Assembly: GCA_964584805.1 (NCBI GenBank)
Contig: CAZPAY010000007.1
Coordinates: 42,326-106,325 of the forward strand
Length of the DNA: 64,000 bases
Reading direction: 5' to 3'
From: JABHIE01 sp964584805
GTDB taxonomy: Bacteria; Planctomycetota; UBA1135
Below the pieces are notes generated by a model that searched no databases, was not told the origin of the DNA, and was given only the letters and a program-made list of their open reading frames with translations. Position 1 is the stretch's first letter. Every line of letters begins with the position of its first letter. A program made the position numbers and the translations under genes. This document shows positions 17,831 through 27,110 of the stretch, one piece after another.

Positions 17831-18546
17831 GATGCCCTCCGATGCTCAAAGATGAGGCCATTCAGGCAGAGAAAGAAGACCGTCACGGCGAAGTAAAAGA
17901 GCACATCGCGCAAATCGACTACACCTCTTGCAAAAGCAAAGAAGTGCCCATCAAAATCGGCGGCCAAAATTACGCGGCCAAGAGTCGGTGGCATCGCCTC
18001 TGCAGTTGCAGCGAAATCGAGCATATTCCAGGTCATCAAACCGACTGCAGCCAGTAGCCAAGCGACGACTTGGTTGCGCGTGCAGGCAGACAAGAAAAGG
18101 CCAAATGAAATTGCTGCCGCACCCATTAGCATTGCGCCCAAATATCCACCCAGGACTGGGCCCCAATCTAAATCCCCCAAACTTGCGACGGTCAGCGGAA
18201 TGCCAATTGTGAAGAACAAAGAAGCCGCCAAGAGCCCCCAAGCACCAAGAAACTTACCCAAGACCAAATCGCGCAAGCGCAAGGGGTAAGTCAGTAGTAG
18301 TTCTTCCGTGCCTGCTCGCCGCTCTTCCGCCCAAGCCCGCATAGTGATAGCCGGGATTACTACGATAAAAAGCCAAGGGAGCAATCCAAAAAAATCTCGT
18401 AGAGTCGCCACGCCACGGTCGAAGAACGGCCCCATCACAAAAAAGAACGCCGCTGAGACGGCAGGTAACAAGGCCAGCAAGACATAGGCAATCGGTGAAT
18501 CAACGGACGACTTCCACTCGCGTTTCGCCAAAAGGAAAGCCTTCAT
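17827..18546 (-). CDS. ABC transporter permease (GldF/NosY-like)
   Basis: A 239-residue permease with six hydrophobic segments. It has the ABC-2 signature region MRAWAEERRAGTEELLLTYP and LRLRDLVLGKFLGAW, as in GldF and NosY. It is coupled by 4-base overlaps to the ATPase upstream (18543) and the GldG-like protein downstream. It forms the membrane part of the exporter; the substrate is not evident. Confidence 0.87.
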   Translation of the reverse strand: MKAFLLAKREWKSSVDSPIAYVLLALLPAVSAAFFFVMGPFFDRGVATLRDFFGLLPWLFIVVIPAITMRAWAEERRAGTEELLLTYPLRLRDLVLGKFLGAWGLLAASLFFTIGIPLTVASLGDLDWGPVLGGYLGAMLMGAAAISFGLFLSACTRNQVVAWLLAAVGLMTWNMLDFAATAEAMPPTLGRVILAADFDGHFFAFARGVVDLRDVLFYFAVTVFFLCLNGLIFEHRRAS

Positions 18547-19520
18547 GAGTAAACCTCACTTGTTTGGTTTTGACCCAATGCTCGAAACAGGGACTCTAAT
18601 GTGGCCGTTTGTGGAGCGAATGCTGTCAACTCGACCCCCGCAGCTGTGAGTGCGCGCACCGCAGTAGCTTGGGTTTGCACGGCATCATTTGAGAGAACGG
18701 ACCATTCACACAACCAACTCGAAGCACCCGTAACGCCAGAGGGCATCACGCGGACGACTTCTGCGCCCGCCGCTCGACATGCGGCGGCCAGCGAATCTGA
18801 ATCACCAAGCGCAGACACCTGGATCGGCATCACGCCCGATTGAGAGCTCAACTCAGCCAAGGAGCCATCGGCTACTTTCTCACCTTGGTGGAGCAAGACC
18901 ACTCTGCCCGCCAAAGCCTCGACCTCACTCAAGACATGGCTCGTCAGTAAAACCGTCTTTTCACGCCCTAGTTCGCGAACCAACTCACGAATCTCAACAA
19001 CTTGCAAAGGGTCAAGCCCATTGGTTGGCTCATCGAGAATCAGCAAATCGGGTTCATGTAACAAAGCTTGCGCCAAGCCCGCACGCTGGCGGTAGCCCTT
19101 AGAGCATTCACCAAGCAGGCGGCCCCAAACTGTGGCCAAACCGGTTTGCTCAACCGTGCGGTCAATCGCAGCACGAGCTGCTGCACCCGAAAGCCCGCGT
19201 GCGCCGGCAGCAAACTTCAAAAAATCTTGCACGCGCATTTCGGTATAGAGTGGGTTGCTCTCAGGCAAATAGCCCAAATGCTGTTTCGCGGCCACGGGGT
19301 CAAGCGCAACATCAATGCCGCAAATTTTGGCTGCACCTGAGTCTGCGCCCAAATACCCAGCCAAGATGCGGATGGCCGTCGATTTACCCGCGCCATTAGG
19401 CCCAAGAAACCCCACGACCTCGCCCGCACCCACCTTAAAGCTCACCCCGCGCAGGGCGCAGACATCGCCAAAAGTCTTGACAAGTGCGGAAGCGGATACA
19501 ACCGATTCGTTAGACATCAT
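18543..19520 (-). CDS. ABC transporter ATP-binding protein (GldA/NosF-like)
   Basis: A 325-residue ATPase with Walker A GPNGAGKST, a signature region CSKGYRQRAGLAQ, and Walker B LLILDEPTNGLDP. The C-terminal ~100 residues are the extra domain typical of GldA-type exporters. The start lies inside the end of rho (ATGATG at 19520/19517, an 11-base overlap), so translation is probably coupled to rho. It powers the permease encoded next. Confidence 0.92.
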   Translation of the reverse strand: MMSNESVVSASALVKTFGDVCALRGVSFKVGAGEVVGFLGPNGAGKSTAIRILAGYLGADSGAAKICGIDVALDPVAAKQHLGYLPESNPLYTEMRVQDFLKFAAGARGLSGAAARAAIDRTVEQTGLATVWGRLLGECSKGYRQRAGLAQALLHEPDLLILDEPTNGLDPLQVVEIRELVRELGREKTVLLTSHVLSEVEALAGRVVLLHQGEKVADGSLAELSSQSGVMPIQVSALGDSDSLAAACRAAGAEVVRVMPSGVTGASSWLCEWSVLSNDAVQTQATAVRALTAAGVELTAFAPQTATLESLFRALGQNQTSEVYS

Positions 19521-21006
19521 CTAAGGAGAACGCAGCCAGGAAATCTTGGTTGGACGGATATCGATGCATACGGTCGATCAACATCTCAACGGCCTCACGC
19601 GGGCGCAATGTTGACAAAACGCGGCGCAAAATATTTATTTTGCGCATCGTCACGCGGCTGTACAACTTTTCTTCTTTTCGCGTGCCTGTGGACTCAATAT
19701 CAATCGCGGGATAAATCCGACGATCGGCCAACATGCGGTGCAAAGTCAATTCCATGTTGCCGGTACCTTTGAACTCTTCGAAAATGATGTCGTCCATCTT
19801 TGAACCGGTACGCACTAGAGTTGTCGCCAGAATCGTCAATGACCCTGCCGTCTCGGTGTTACGCGCGGCGCCGAAGAAATGCTTTGGCTTAGTGAATACG
19901 CGAGCGTCAAGGCCACCCGACATTACTTTGCTGTCTTTGCCGCTCAAAGTGTTGTTGTAGGCGCGCGTCAATCGCGTGATGGAGTCAAGCAGAATGACCA
20001 CATCTTTGCCGGTTTCAACCAAACGCTCGGCGTGATATTGCACCAGCTCTGCAAGCCGCACATGGTTCTTTGGCTTTTCATCCATTGTGCTGACGAAGAC
20101 CTCACCGTTTTTCACCGCGCGCTTCCAATAGGTCGCCTCTTCGGGGCGCTCGTCAATGAGCAACACGATGAGATGAATTTCAGGGTAAAGCGCCTCAATG
20201 GATTCAGCAATTTGCTGCATAATTGTGGTCTTACCTGTGCGAGGTGGCGCAACAAGCAAACCGCGCTGCCCCCGCCCAATCGGCGAAAGCAAGTCAACCA
20301 CACGCATTGAAATTTGGCCGTCACCCTCGTGCGTGCCTAACTCATAATGAAAGTCAGGGTCAATCACGGTGAGATTTTTGAACGGTTTGCGCCGACGATG
20401 CTCGGCCATATCGAGCCCATCAATGGATTCAAGAAAAGTCATTTTGGGCGATTGATGCCCGTGAGAAACGATGCCTTTGCCCACCAAATGGTGGCCACGC
20501 TTTAACTGAAACTTCTTGATGACATTGGCCGGCACCATCGGGTCGGATTTCTGCTCGGCCAGGTCGGCATCAATCTGGCGTAAATAGCCCGCAGCTCCGG
20601 GGAACATATCGAGAATACCCTCGATCGCGACCTCTTTGGGTGGACTCGCGGGCACTTTGGGCTTTCGAGAAGATTTACGAGACGAGCCGCGAGTCGCCTT
20701 ATCGTCCGCATTATCGGTGCTCCCCTCATCATCATCGGAGCCTTGCGCAGCAGCCGTTGATTCGTCATTTGAATCCGGCATGCCGCCAGGGCGTCGCCGT
20801 CGACGACGGCGGCGACGAGGCGAAGCGCCTTCCCCGTCTGTGGTTACAGGCGTTTTCTCCTCGGCACCCTTTGAGGAATCCGAAGTAGAGTCATGGGTCG
20901 ATTCAGCCGTTACAGATGTGGAATCACCACCATCTGCTTGTTGTGGACTACGACGGCGGCGTCTGCGCCGGCGGGGCCCTGATTCAGGTAATTTATCTTC
21001 GGTCAC
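19510..21006 (-). CDS. rho: Transcription termination factor Rho with long disordered N-terminus
   Basis: Hexameric RNA helicase that ends transcription. The C-terminal ~370 residues carry the RNA-binding OB domain (KRGHHLVGKGIVSHG), P-loop (APPRTGKTT) and ATPase motifs (LLIDERPEEATYWKR, VILLDSITRLTRAYN). The first ~125 residues are an extension with two long Arg blocks separated by Ser/Thr/Asp/Glu-rich sequence. GTG at 21006 has GGGAG 8 bases upstream and is preferred over GTG at 21015. The ABC ATPase gene overlaps the 3' end. Confidence 0.95.
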   Translation of the reverse strand: MTEDKLPESGPRRRRRRRRSPQQADGGDSTSVTAESTHDSTSDSSKGAEEKTPVTTDGEGASPRRRRRRRRRPGGMPDSNDESTAAAQGSDDDEGSTDNADDKATRGSSRKSSRKPKVPASPPKEVAIEGILDMFPGAAGYLRQIDADLAEQKSDPMVPANVIKKFQLKRGHHLVGKGIVSHGHQSPKMTFLESIDGLDMAEHRRRKPFKNLTVIDPDFHYELGTHEGDGQISMRVVDLLSPIGRGQRGLLVAPPRTGKTTIMQQIAESIEALYPEIHLIVLLIDERPEEATYWKRAVKNGEVFVSTMDEKPKNHVRLAELVQYHAERLVETGKDVVILLDSITRLTRAYNNTLSGKDSKVMSGGLDARVFTKPKHFFGAARNTETAGSLTILATTLVRTGSKMDDIIFEEFKGTGNMELTLHRMLADRRIYPAIDIESTGTRKEEKLYSRVTMRKINILRRVLSTLRPREAVEMLIDRMHRYPSNQDFLAAFSLDDV

Positions 21007-21160
21007 GAGGACCACTCCCGGTTAGGGACTATCCGCCCCACAAAGGGAACGGGGACACGCCAAAATGGCGGAAACTAGGTCGGGCGGCACAACTTGTGCT
21101 CCGACTCAACATGTCAAGCATAGCGCATCAGCACGCAAAACGCCACGGCAAAAGAGGAAT

Positions 21161-22672
21161 CTAGCGCCCCAAATCCACGAAAACGCCATTGTTTTCGCGC
21201 GACAAATGAACAAAAAAGCGTTTTTGAAAATCTCCAATTCCGATTGTATGGATTACCGTACGGCGAAATTGATTGATGTGCGTGATGGAATTGCGAATAT
21301 CTTCTACCTCGACCAATTCACCAACAGTTGGCTCGCCGTCTGACAGAAAGAAAAGGGTGTCGGGAGCACCCGGGATTTTTTTACTTACAGCACCCGAGAC
21401 AGGGCCCTTGAAACTCTTGCCGTCTCGCACGGCCAAACCAGCCAGCAAAGCAGCATAAGTATTTGTGCGCCCTGTGTCAGTCGATCCTTCGCCACCCAGC
21501 GGGCGCAACTTATCGACCCAAGAAATCGCACTTTTGCGGTTCAGCGCATTGGCCTTCACCATCTTTTTCTTCCAAGGGTAAATAGAACTCGCAAAAGAGA
21601 TAATATTGAAAAAGACACCCTCTTCTAAACCTTCAATCGTACGCCTCAGCTCTTCGCGGACGATATCTAACTTTTCAAACGACTCAAAGCCTCGCTCACG
21701 AAAAGCATCCTTGTCAATCACCTCGTCTTTCATCGAGCCCGAGACATCAATCACAAACATGATTCGCTTACTTGTGGTCTGAATGCCGACAAAGGCAGAC
21801 TCAGCATCTGGAAAACGATAGGCCTTGTTCTCCTCTTCGCGAGCCGCTCGCCTTTTAAGAACATCTTCATCACTTGGAAGTTGGTAGCCCTGAAGTTTGG
21901 CACGCTCCCACCAATTGCGCCAAGTTGCCGGATCATCACGCAAATTCAAGTCTGTCAACTCAATCAAAGTTGGATAAATCATCTGCAAGATGCGCCCCTC
22001 CCCCGACTCACGCAATTCAAGCAGAGGCGGGATGGCCTCAATCACACGCACGGTGCGCAATGCGAGACAAGCCGCTGTTGCAACAGACAAATGTTCATCC
22101 TGCAAAGCTCGCACCAAAACAGGGCCAGCAAGCTCTTTCTTTGTGTTTCCAATCAAGGCGAGCGAATCAATAGCCGCAACTCTCACCATCGGCTCGGGAT
22201 CTTTTTCCGCCATTTTTGCAATCACCTCAATCGAGAGAGGGTCGCCAAGCCGCCCAAGCGCTGTCGTGACCCATAGGCGCACATCAGACGATTTATGATT
22301 CATATGCGGCAAGAGAAGAGGTTGAAACTCTTTCCACCTATTCTGGGCAACGGCCTGAGCGATCATTGCAACGGTCCCTGCGGGCTTGCCGTCTTCAAGG
22401 ATGGAAAGCATGGGCGCTCTCGACTCAACTTCTTTGAGGGCAGAGATAATCCGCAAAGCGGCCTGCGCCTCTGCTTCGCTCTTGCCTTTCAAAATAGGCA
22501 GCATAACTTTCGTCACTGCAGAAGATTCAATGTCTTCTAGAGACAAGATTAGCTCAACTCGCTCAACAGGGTCTTTGGACTTGCGAAAGAACTTTTTAAA
22601 ATCCTTAACCGTCTCATCATCCTGTACAGGAATGAGAGCCGCGAGAAATACGAGCAGTGCAGTGGCAAGCAT
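21161..22672 (-). CDS. Secreted HEAT-repeat and von Willebrand A domain protein
   Basis: A 503-residue protein with a short signal peptide (MLATALLVFLAALIPVQ). Residues ~30-230 hold HEAT-type helical repeats (VRLWVTTALGRLGDP and MVRVAAIDSLALIGN). A VWA domain follows from about 300, with the MIDAS DVSGSMK and the later TDTGRTNTY and LSDGEPTVGE. The MIDAS metal site looks intact. Such secreted HEAT-VWA proteins occur widely in planctomycetes; ligands are unknown. It is upstream of rho on the same strand and divergent from the TIM-barrel gene with only 20 bases between starts. Confidence 0.82.
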   Translation of the reverse strand: MLATALLVFLAALIPVQDDETVKDFKKFFRKSKDPVERVELILSLEDIESSAVTKVMLPILKGKSEAEAQAALRIISALKEVESRAPMLSILEDGKPAGTVAMIAQAVAQNRWKEFQPLLLPHMNHKSSDVRLWVTTALGRLGDPLSIEVIAKMAEKDPEPMVRVAAIDSLALIGNTKKELAGPVLVRALQDEHLSVATAACLALRTVRVIEAIPPLLELRESGEGRILQMIYPTLIELTDLNLRDDPATWRNWWERAKLQGYQLPSDEDVLKRRAAREEENKAYRFPDAESAFVGIQTTSKRIMFVIDVSGSMKDEVIDKDAFRERGFESFEKLDIVREELRRTIEGLEEGVFFNIISFASSIYPWKKKMVKANALNRKSAISWVDKLRPLGGEGSTDTGRTNTYAALLAGLAVRDGKSFKGPVSGAVSKKIPGAPDTLFFLSDGEPTVGELVEVEDIRNSITHINQFRRTVIHTIGIGDFQKRFFVHLSRENNGVFVDLGR

Positions 22673-22692
22673 GGCACTCTAGGATAGCGGCA

Positions 22693-23526
22693 ATGCGGTT
22701 CACTCTCTCCACTCACCTGCTCGTTTATCACAAGCTCGACGATGCGGCGCTCGCGGCTTTAGCCAGCGGCCCATGGTCAGGGCTTGAGCTTTGGCTGGCA
22801 GAGCCACATGTACCTTGGAATGATTTAAGCGCGATGCGAATGCTGCGTGAGAACATGCAAGCCGTCGGCTTGCATGTTGAGACCGTGCATCTGCCGCTCT
22901 ACCCCTCCGTTAGCCGCTTAATTGAAAAAGGCGAGCGCTGGTCGCTCATTGACGGCGACTTGTCACAGCGCGAGATTGCACTCAAGAGCATGTGCCGTGG
23001 AATTGAGGCCGCAGCTACCGTAGGTGCTTGGGGTGCGGTGATGCACCTGGGTTGGCCCAATGACGATTGGTCAGCCCCGATTCCTGATTATGCCCGCCAC
23101 GCCGTCACCAAACTTCTGCAGTGCGCTCACGAAAACAAGATCACCCTCCTGCCGGAAAACATTCTTTCAGACGGCACCACTTGCGCAGCCCTGGTTTCCT
23201 TACTAAACGAGCTCGACCCCGAATTACGCGCCGGCATTTGCCTTGATTTTGGGCACGCCCACCTCACGGATTCCGTCATTGGAGAGCTGAATGTTGCGGG
23301 AGAACGCGTGCAACATTTACATCTTCACGACAACGATGGCGAAAGTGATGCGCACTTGCATCCGGGGCAGGGCAACATTTCATTCCCGGAAGCATTTGAG
23401 CAATTACAAGCCCTATCCTTCCAAGGGACGGCCGCCTGGGAAATCCGCGATTACAGCCGCGGGAAAAAATCGCCACTAGAATTGGTTCAGGCCGTGGTTG
23501 GAAGTTGCGAGCCCCTCTCTAAATGA
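22693..23526 (+). CDS. Sugar phosphate isomerase/epimerase family (AP endonuclease 2-like TIM barrel)
   Basis: A 277-residue xylose isomerase-like TIM barrel. The metal-binding pattern is visible in LLPENIL, GICLDFGHAHL, QHLHLHDNDG and the final AAWEIRDY. The start at 22693 (MRFTLSTHLLVYHKLDD) has the family's N-terminal strand; the upstream codons overlap the divergent HEAT-VWA gene. Its stop overlaps the start of the AmgK-like kinase by 4 bases (ATGA), so it probably acts in the same sugar pathway. The substrate is not evident. Confidence 0.82.
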   Translation: MRFTLSTHLLVYHKLDDAALAALASGPWSGLELWLAEPHVPWNDLSAMRMLRENMQAVGLHVETVHLPLYPSVSRLIEKGERWSLIDGDLSQREIALKSMCRGIEAAATVGAWGAVMHLGWPNDDWSAPIPDYARHAVTKLLQCAHENKITLLPENILSDGTTCAALVSLLNELDPELRAGICLDFGHAHLTDSVIGELNVAGERVQHLHLHDNDGESDAHLHPGQGNISFPEAFEQLQALSFQGTAAWEIRDYSRGKKSPLELVQAVVGSCEPLSK

Positions 23527-24416
23527 ACACCTCCGCCACGAACTTGCTGCAAGATTTCGTCCGGGGTGAAATCCCCGTGCGCGAGTTGACCGCAGAGGCA
23601 TCCCCGCGGCGATATTTTCGAGCGACTCAATACGGCTCACCTTGGCTTTTCGTTAAATCGCCGCAAAGAGCACCCGTAGCGATTACAAAGTGGATGGCCT
23701 CCTTGGGCGTGCGCGTTCCAGAGATTGGGGCGGTAGCTGAAGGTGTCTACTTGGTGCAAGACTTGGGTGATGTGCACTTGTCCCATGCACCGACTTTAGA
23801 ACACTACATTGAATTAATGCGTACCTGGGGCACTTTTGCTTTCGCAACGCTACCGAGTGATTTGCCGAATGCAAAGGTGGCACTTGATGCCGTTTTGTTC
23901 GAGCGTGAGTTAGCGCAATTCAAAGAGGCTTATTTAGAGAAGTTTTTAAGTTCAGAATTATCCATGCCTGAATACTTTGCTGCTCTCGCGCAGGGTGCGG
24001 CCAAGGGTCCGCAAGCCCTTCAGCACCGTGATTTCCATTGTCGAAATGTGCTCTTCCCTGATGTGGGATTAACAATTATCGACCACCAAGATTTGCGAAT
24101 GGGCCCCCTTTTCTATGATTTAGCATCGTTGCTGACCGACGCCTACCTCGATTTGAGCGATGGCGTACTCTCATTTTTGACTCAGCAAATCCCTCAACTT
24201 GGCGCTCGTTTTAACCTTAGCGCAAAAGAGGCACAAGAGCACTTTCAAAGGGTGGCAACACAGCGCGTCCTGAAGGCTCTTGGCACTTTCGGTTGGCTGC
24301 TGAATCAAGGTCGACAAGAATACGCCGAAGCAGAAGTCCGCGCCCGTGCGCATGCTTGCCGACTTCTCGATGGCCAAGAGGGTGCTCAAGATTTACTCCG
24401 AGTGCTTTCGGCATGA
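23523..24416 (+). CDS. Aminoglycoside phosphotransferase-family sugar kinase, AmgK-like
   Basis: A 297-residue kinase resembling AmgK, the N-acetylmuramate/N-acetylglucosamine anomeric kinase of the peptidoglycan salvage route. Visible motifs are SPRRYFRAT near the N-terminus, the catalytic loop HRDFHCRNVLF, and IIDHQDLRMGPLFYDLASLL (metal-binding Asp). The assignment rests on these and on the next gene, a MurU-like nucleotidyltransferase overlapping by 4 bases (ATGA), the same pairing as amgK-murU in Pseudomonas. A kinase acting on another sugar is possible. Confidence 0.75.
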   Translation: MNTSATNLLQDFVRGEIPVRELTAEASPRRYFRATQYGSPWLFVKSPQRAPVAITKWMASLGVRVPEIGAVAEGVYLVQDLGDVHLSHAPTLEHYIELMRTWGTFAFATLPSDLPNAKVALDAVLFERELAQFKEAYLEKFLSSELSMPEYFAALAQGAAKGPQALQHRDFHCRNVLFPDVGLTIIDHQDLRMGPLFYDLASLLTDAYLDLSDGVLSFLTQQIPQLGARFNLSAKEAQEHFQRVATQRVLKALGTFGWLLNQGRQEYAEAEVRARAHACRLLDGQEGAQDLLRVLSA

Positions 24417-25156
24417 AAACAGCTCTACTCTTAGCTGGTGGGCTCGCGACTCGATTAGGCGAGCTTTCGCGCTCCACACCAAAGGCATGTGTCCCCATCG
24501 ATGGTCTTTCACCGCTTGCTTTCCTTATCCCTCGCCTGGCGGCTGCAGGAGTCCATCGAATCTGGATCAATCTCCATCATCATTCTGAGCAAGTTCAACA
24601 TGAGGCCGAAAGAGTCTGTCCACCCGGGATTGAGCTGTGTTGGTTTTTTGAAGATGCCCTTCTCGGCACAGGCGGCACTTTGCTGGGTGTAACACATAAG
24701 AATGGTGAGATCCCCGACCTTGTCGCCAACGCAAAAATGTTCACGGATTTTGATTGGGTGAAAATACTCAAAGCGAATGCTCCGACCCTAGTCTTACACC
24801 CATCCAGTGATTTAGAAGTATTCGGTGGCTTCCGCTACAGCGAAACGGACCAAATCGAATCGTTGCGTCGCGCAGGCGCACCTCGGCAGGAGGCCAAGGT
24901 AGGCGTCTATACGGGCATTTGCCGGCCATCTGAATCTTGGCTGCCTCACCTTAAACGCGCACCAACAAATGCGCCGATTTGCTTAATCCGGCATGGTTTA
25001 CTTGCCACCGTTCATGAGCAGCCAGTCAATGCGCTGATTCACCATGGAGCATGGTGCGAAATCAGCACGCCTGACCGCATCGACTCGGCTCGGGAAACAT
25101 TGCGCGGCATCTTGTCCCGTGAGGACAAATGCGCGGATGCGACTCACGGCGACTAA
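24413..25156 (+). CDS. Sugar nucleotidyltransferase, MurU-like
   Basis: A 247-residue member of the NDP-sugar pyrophosphorylase family. The N-terminus LLAGGLATRLGELSRSTPKACVPI is the nucleotide-binding signature, and GTGGTL follows. In MurU this step makes UDP-MurNAc from MurNAc-1-phosphate made by AmgK. The usual VNGD metal site before the DxDW strand reads ANAKMFTDFDW here, so the conserved Asp seems replaced. The start at 24413 overlaps the kinase stop, and the stop overlaps the convergent selB end by 4 bases. Confidence 0.7.
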   Translation: MKTALLLAGGLATRLGELSRSTPKACVPIDGLSPLAFLIPRLAAAGVHRIWINLHHHSEQVQHEAERVCPPGIELCWFFEDALLGTGGTLLGVTHKNGEIPDLVANAKMFTDFDWVKILKANAPTLVLHPSSDLEVFGGFRYSETDQIESLRRAGAPRQEAKVGVYTGICRPSESWLPHLKRAPTNAPICLIRHGLLATVHEQPVNALIHHGAWCEISTPDRIDSARETLRGILSREDKCADATHGD

Positions 25157-27093
25157 ACCAAACTGGCCGAGGCGTCACGCAATACCCGATTGCCGCCACG
25201 GCGCATGGTGACACCACGGTCATCCAACCACTCAAGCAGGGGCATTAAGAACTTGCGCGTCGTCTTAAATTCATCTCGCAAAGCAGGGATATTCATTTCG
25301 CCACTCTGAAGTTGCTGTACAACGCGGTCGCGCATTTTTTCAGCGCATGATAGAGCCAACACAAAGCCCTGCTCAGGACGGACAATCTTGCCTTGGTCGA
25401 GCAAGACATCAATCCATACGCCAACATCGGCTGTAGACCCAAACCGCTGCGCCAATTCATCGAGCGAAGGTGGCTGAAAACCGGCCTCTTCAAAGATGTG
25501 AAGTAAGTCAGCCACCTTGGAAAGCAGCGAGTCATTCAACTCAAGGCCAAGCAAATCCCAATGCGTTCCTGGCATACGACGAATGCCGTAACTTTCAAGT
25601 TCTTCATCAGGAGCTTTCTTCAACGACTTGTAACCTTCTTTGCCAAGAGCGTCGCGTAATTGGGTAATCGGAATGCGTAAGCGATGCGGGTAATCTCGAC
25701 GCCACCCCCCCAAAACTGCGGCGACTTCTTGCGCAAATGCACCGGAGCCTGCCATCCCGAGGAAACGATTCTCACCAACCTGCCTCGCGTGGCCAACAGC
25801 GCAGGCCGCTTGCAGTGCGTCGGTCGTTGCTGCAAGTTGCCAACCTAACCGTTGTGCCAACTCTTGCGGCGTAGTGGGAGTTGCCCCGTAACTCTCAAGC
25901 ATGGCGACCAAGAAAGCGTCTGGGTCGGCGATGCATTCAGCGAGGTGCTCCAGCTGTTTGCGCTCGGCCGCATCGCGCTTTTTCAATCGATAAGCACCAA
26001 AGGCTAGAAAACGCCCCAGGCCTAGGTTTACTGCTGGGCTTGGGCGGCGCAAAATCAAACGGTCACGCGGCGCTAAAGCGATGGGCTCTGTCAATTCAAT
26101 ATCGACTAGGCCGTTAGGAAGAGCAGTCGGCCCACTCATTTGAGCAACAGCGGGTGGCAAAAAAATCCTCCCCTCGACGCAGGAAGTCCCGGCCAGAATC
26201 TGCACTTGCGCTCCGTGCTGAATCCGCGGTGCTTGCGCTAACCACTGCAAACTAACGCGCAGCAACTGACCCGAGCAAAGGGAATGAGGGGCTGCCAAAA
26301 CAGTGCCGCGCACACAATGTTGAGGGTCAAGATCGGGCAAATTCAAAGCAGTGCGCAAACCGGCGCTGCCCGTTTCGCTATCACGACCATGCACCTGCAC
26401 ACGGCGCACGCGGCTCACTTTTCCCGCTGGTAAGGCGACTAACTCGTCACCGGCAACCACGGAACCGGAATCGCAAACACCTGTCGCGATGGTTCCCGCG
26501 CCATGCATTGCGAAAGAACGCTGGACAGGCATACGAAACAAACTGCGCCCCTGGCCCGTTGCGACATGGCCCTCAGCAAGCTTGCGCAAACTCTGTCGCA
26601 ACTCGGGCAAGCCAGCACCAGAGTGGGCGCTTACATTCAAAAACTCGACTGCCTCCCAGGGCGTACCTGCGACAAGCTCTTCGACCTCTTCCCGTACGAG
26701 TTCAAGGGTCTCCTCATCAGCCAAATCAGACTTGGTCAAAACAAGGATTCCGCGTGTGACGCCGAGCAATTGCAAAACTTCAAAGTGTTCGCGCGTTTGT
26801 GGCATCACGCCGTCGTCGCAGGCGACCACGAGCATTGCCGCGCCCATGCCCGTTGCACCGGCGACCATTTTGCGCACTAACCGCTCGTGACCCGGAACAT
26901 CTACAAAGCCAATCTCAAGGCCATCTTCAAAGACCATTTCGGCATAGCCCAAATCCATCGTGATACCGCGCTCTTTCTCTTGTTGCCAACGGTCAGGATG
27001 CTCACCCGTTAACGCCTCCACCAAGGCACTTTTGCCGTGGTCGATATGGCCGGCTGTGCCGATTACCAAAGGTGCGGGGCGAAGGTCAATCAT
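25153..27093 (-). CDS. selB: Selenocysteine-specific translation elongation factor SelB
   Basis: Delivers Sec-tRNA to UGA codons that carry a SECIS hairpin. This 646-residue protein has the SelB GTPase start GTAGHIDHGKSALV, switch II DVPGHERLVRKM (as in SelB, not EF-Tu), and LTKSDL. EF-Tu-like beta domains follow, with C-terminal winged-helix repeats ending in TTRKFLMPLLEWLDDRGVT, a SECIS-binding element of the family. No selA, selD or tRNA-Sec is seen in the window. Its presence implies that the organism makes selenoproteins (see 39388). Confidence 0.95.
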   Translation of the reverse strand: MIDLRPAPLVIGTAGHIDHGKSALVEALTGEHPDRWQQEKERGITMDLGYAEMVFEDGLEIGFVDVPGHERLVRKMVAGATGMGAAMLVVACDDGVMPQTREHFEVLQLLGVTRGILVLTKSDLADEETLELVREEVEELVAGTPWEAVEFLNVSAHSGAGLPELRQSLRKLAEGHVATGQGRSLFRMPVQRSFAMHGAGTIATGVCDSGSVVAGDELVALPAGKVSRVRRVQVHGRDSETGSAGLRTALNLPDLDPQHCVRGTVLAAPHSLCSGQLLRVSLQWLAQAPRIQHGAQVQILAGTSCVEGRIFLPPAVAQMSGPTALPNGLVDIELTEPIALAPRDRLILRRPSPAVNLGLGRFLAFGAYRLKKRDAAERKQLEHLAECIADPDAFLVAMLESYGATPTTPQELAQRLGWQLAATTDALQAACAVGHARQVGENRFLGMAGSGAFAQEVAAVLGGWRRDYPHRLRIPITQLRDALGKEGYKSLKKAPDEELESYGIRRMPGTHWDLLGLELNDSLLSKVADLLHIFEEAGFQPPSLDELAQRFGSTADVGVWIDVLLDQGKIVRPEQGFVLALSCAEKMRDRVVQQLQSGEMNIPALRDEFKTTRKFLMPLLEWLDDRGVTMRRGGNRVLRDASASLV

Positions 27094-27110
27094 CTCTAGA
27101 ATGCAACGGA

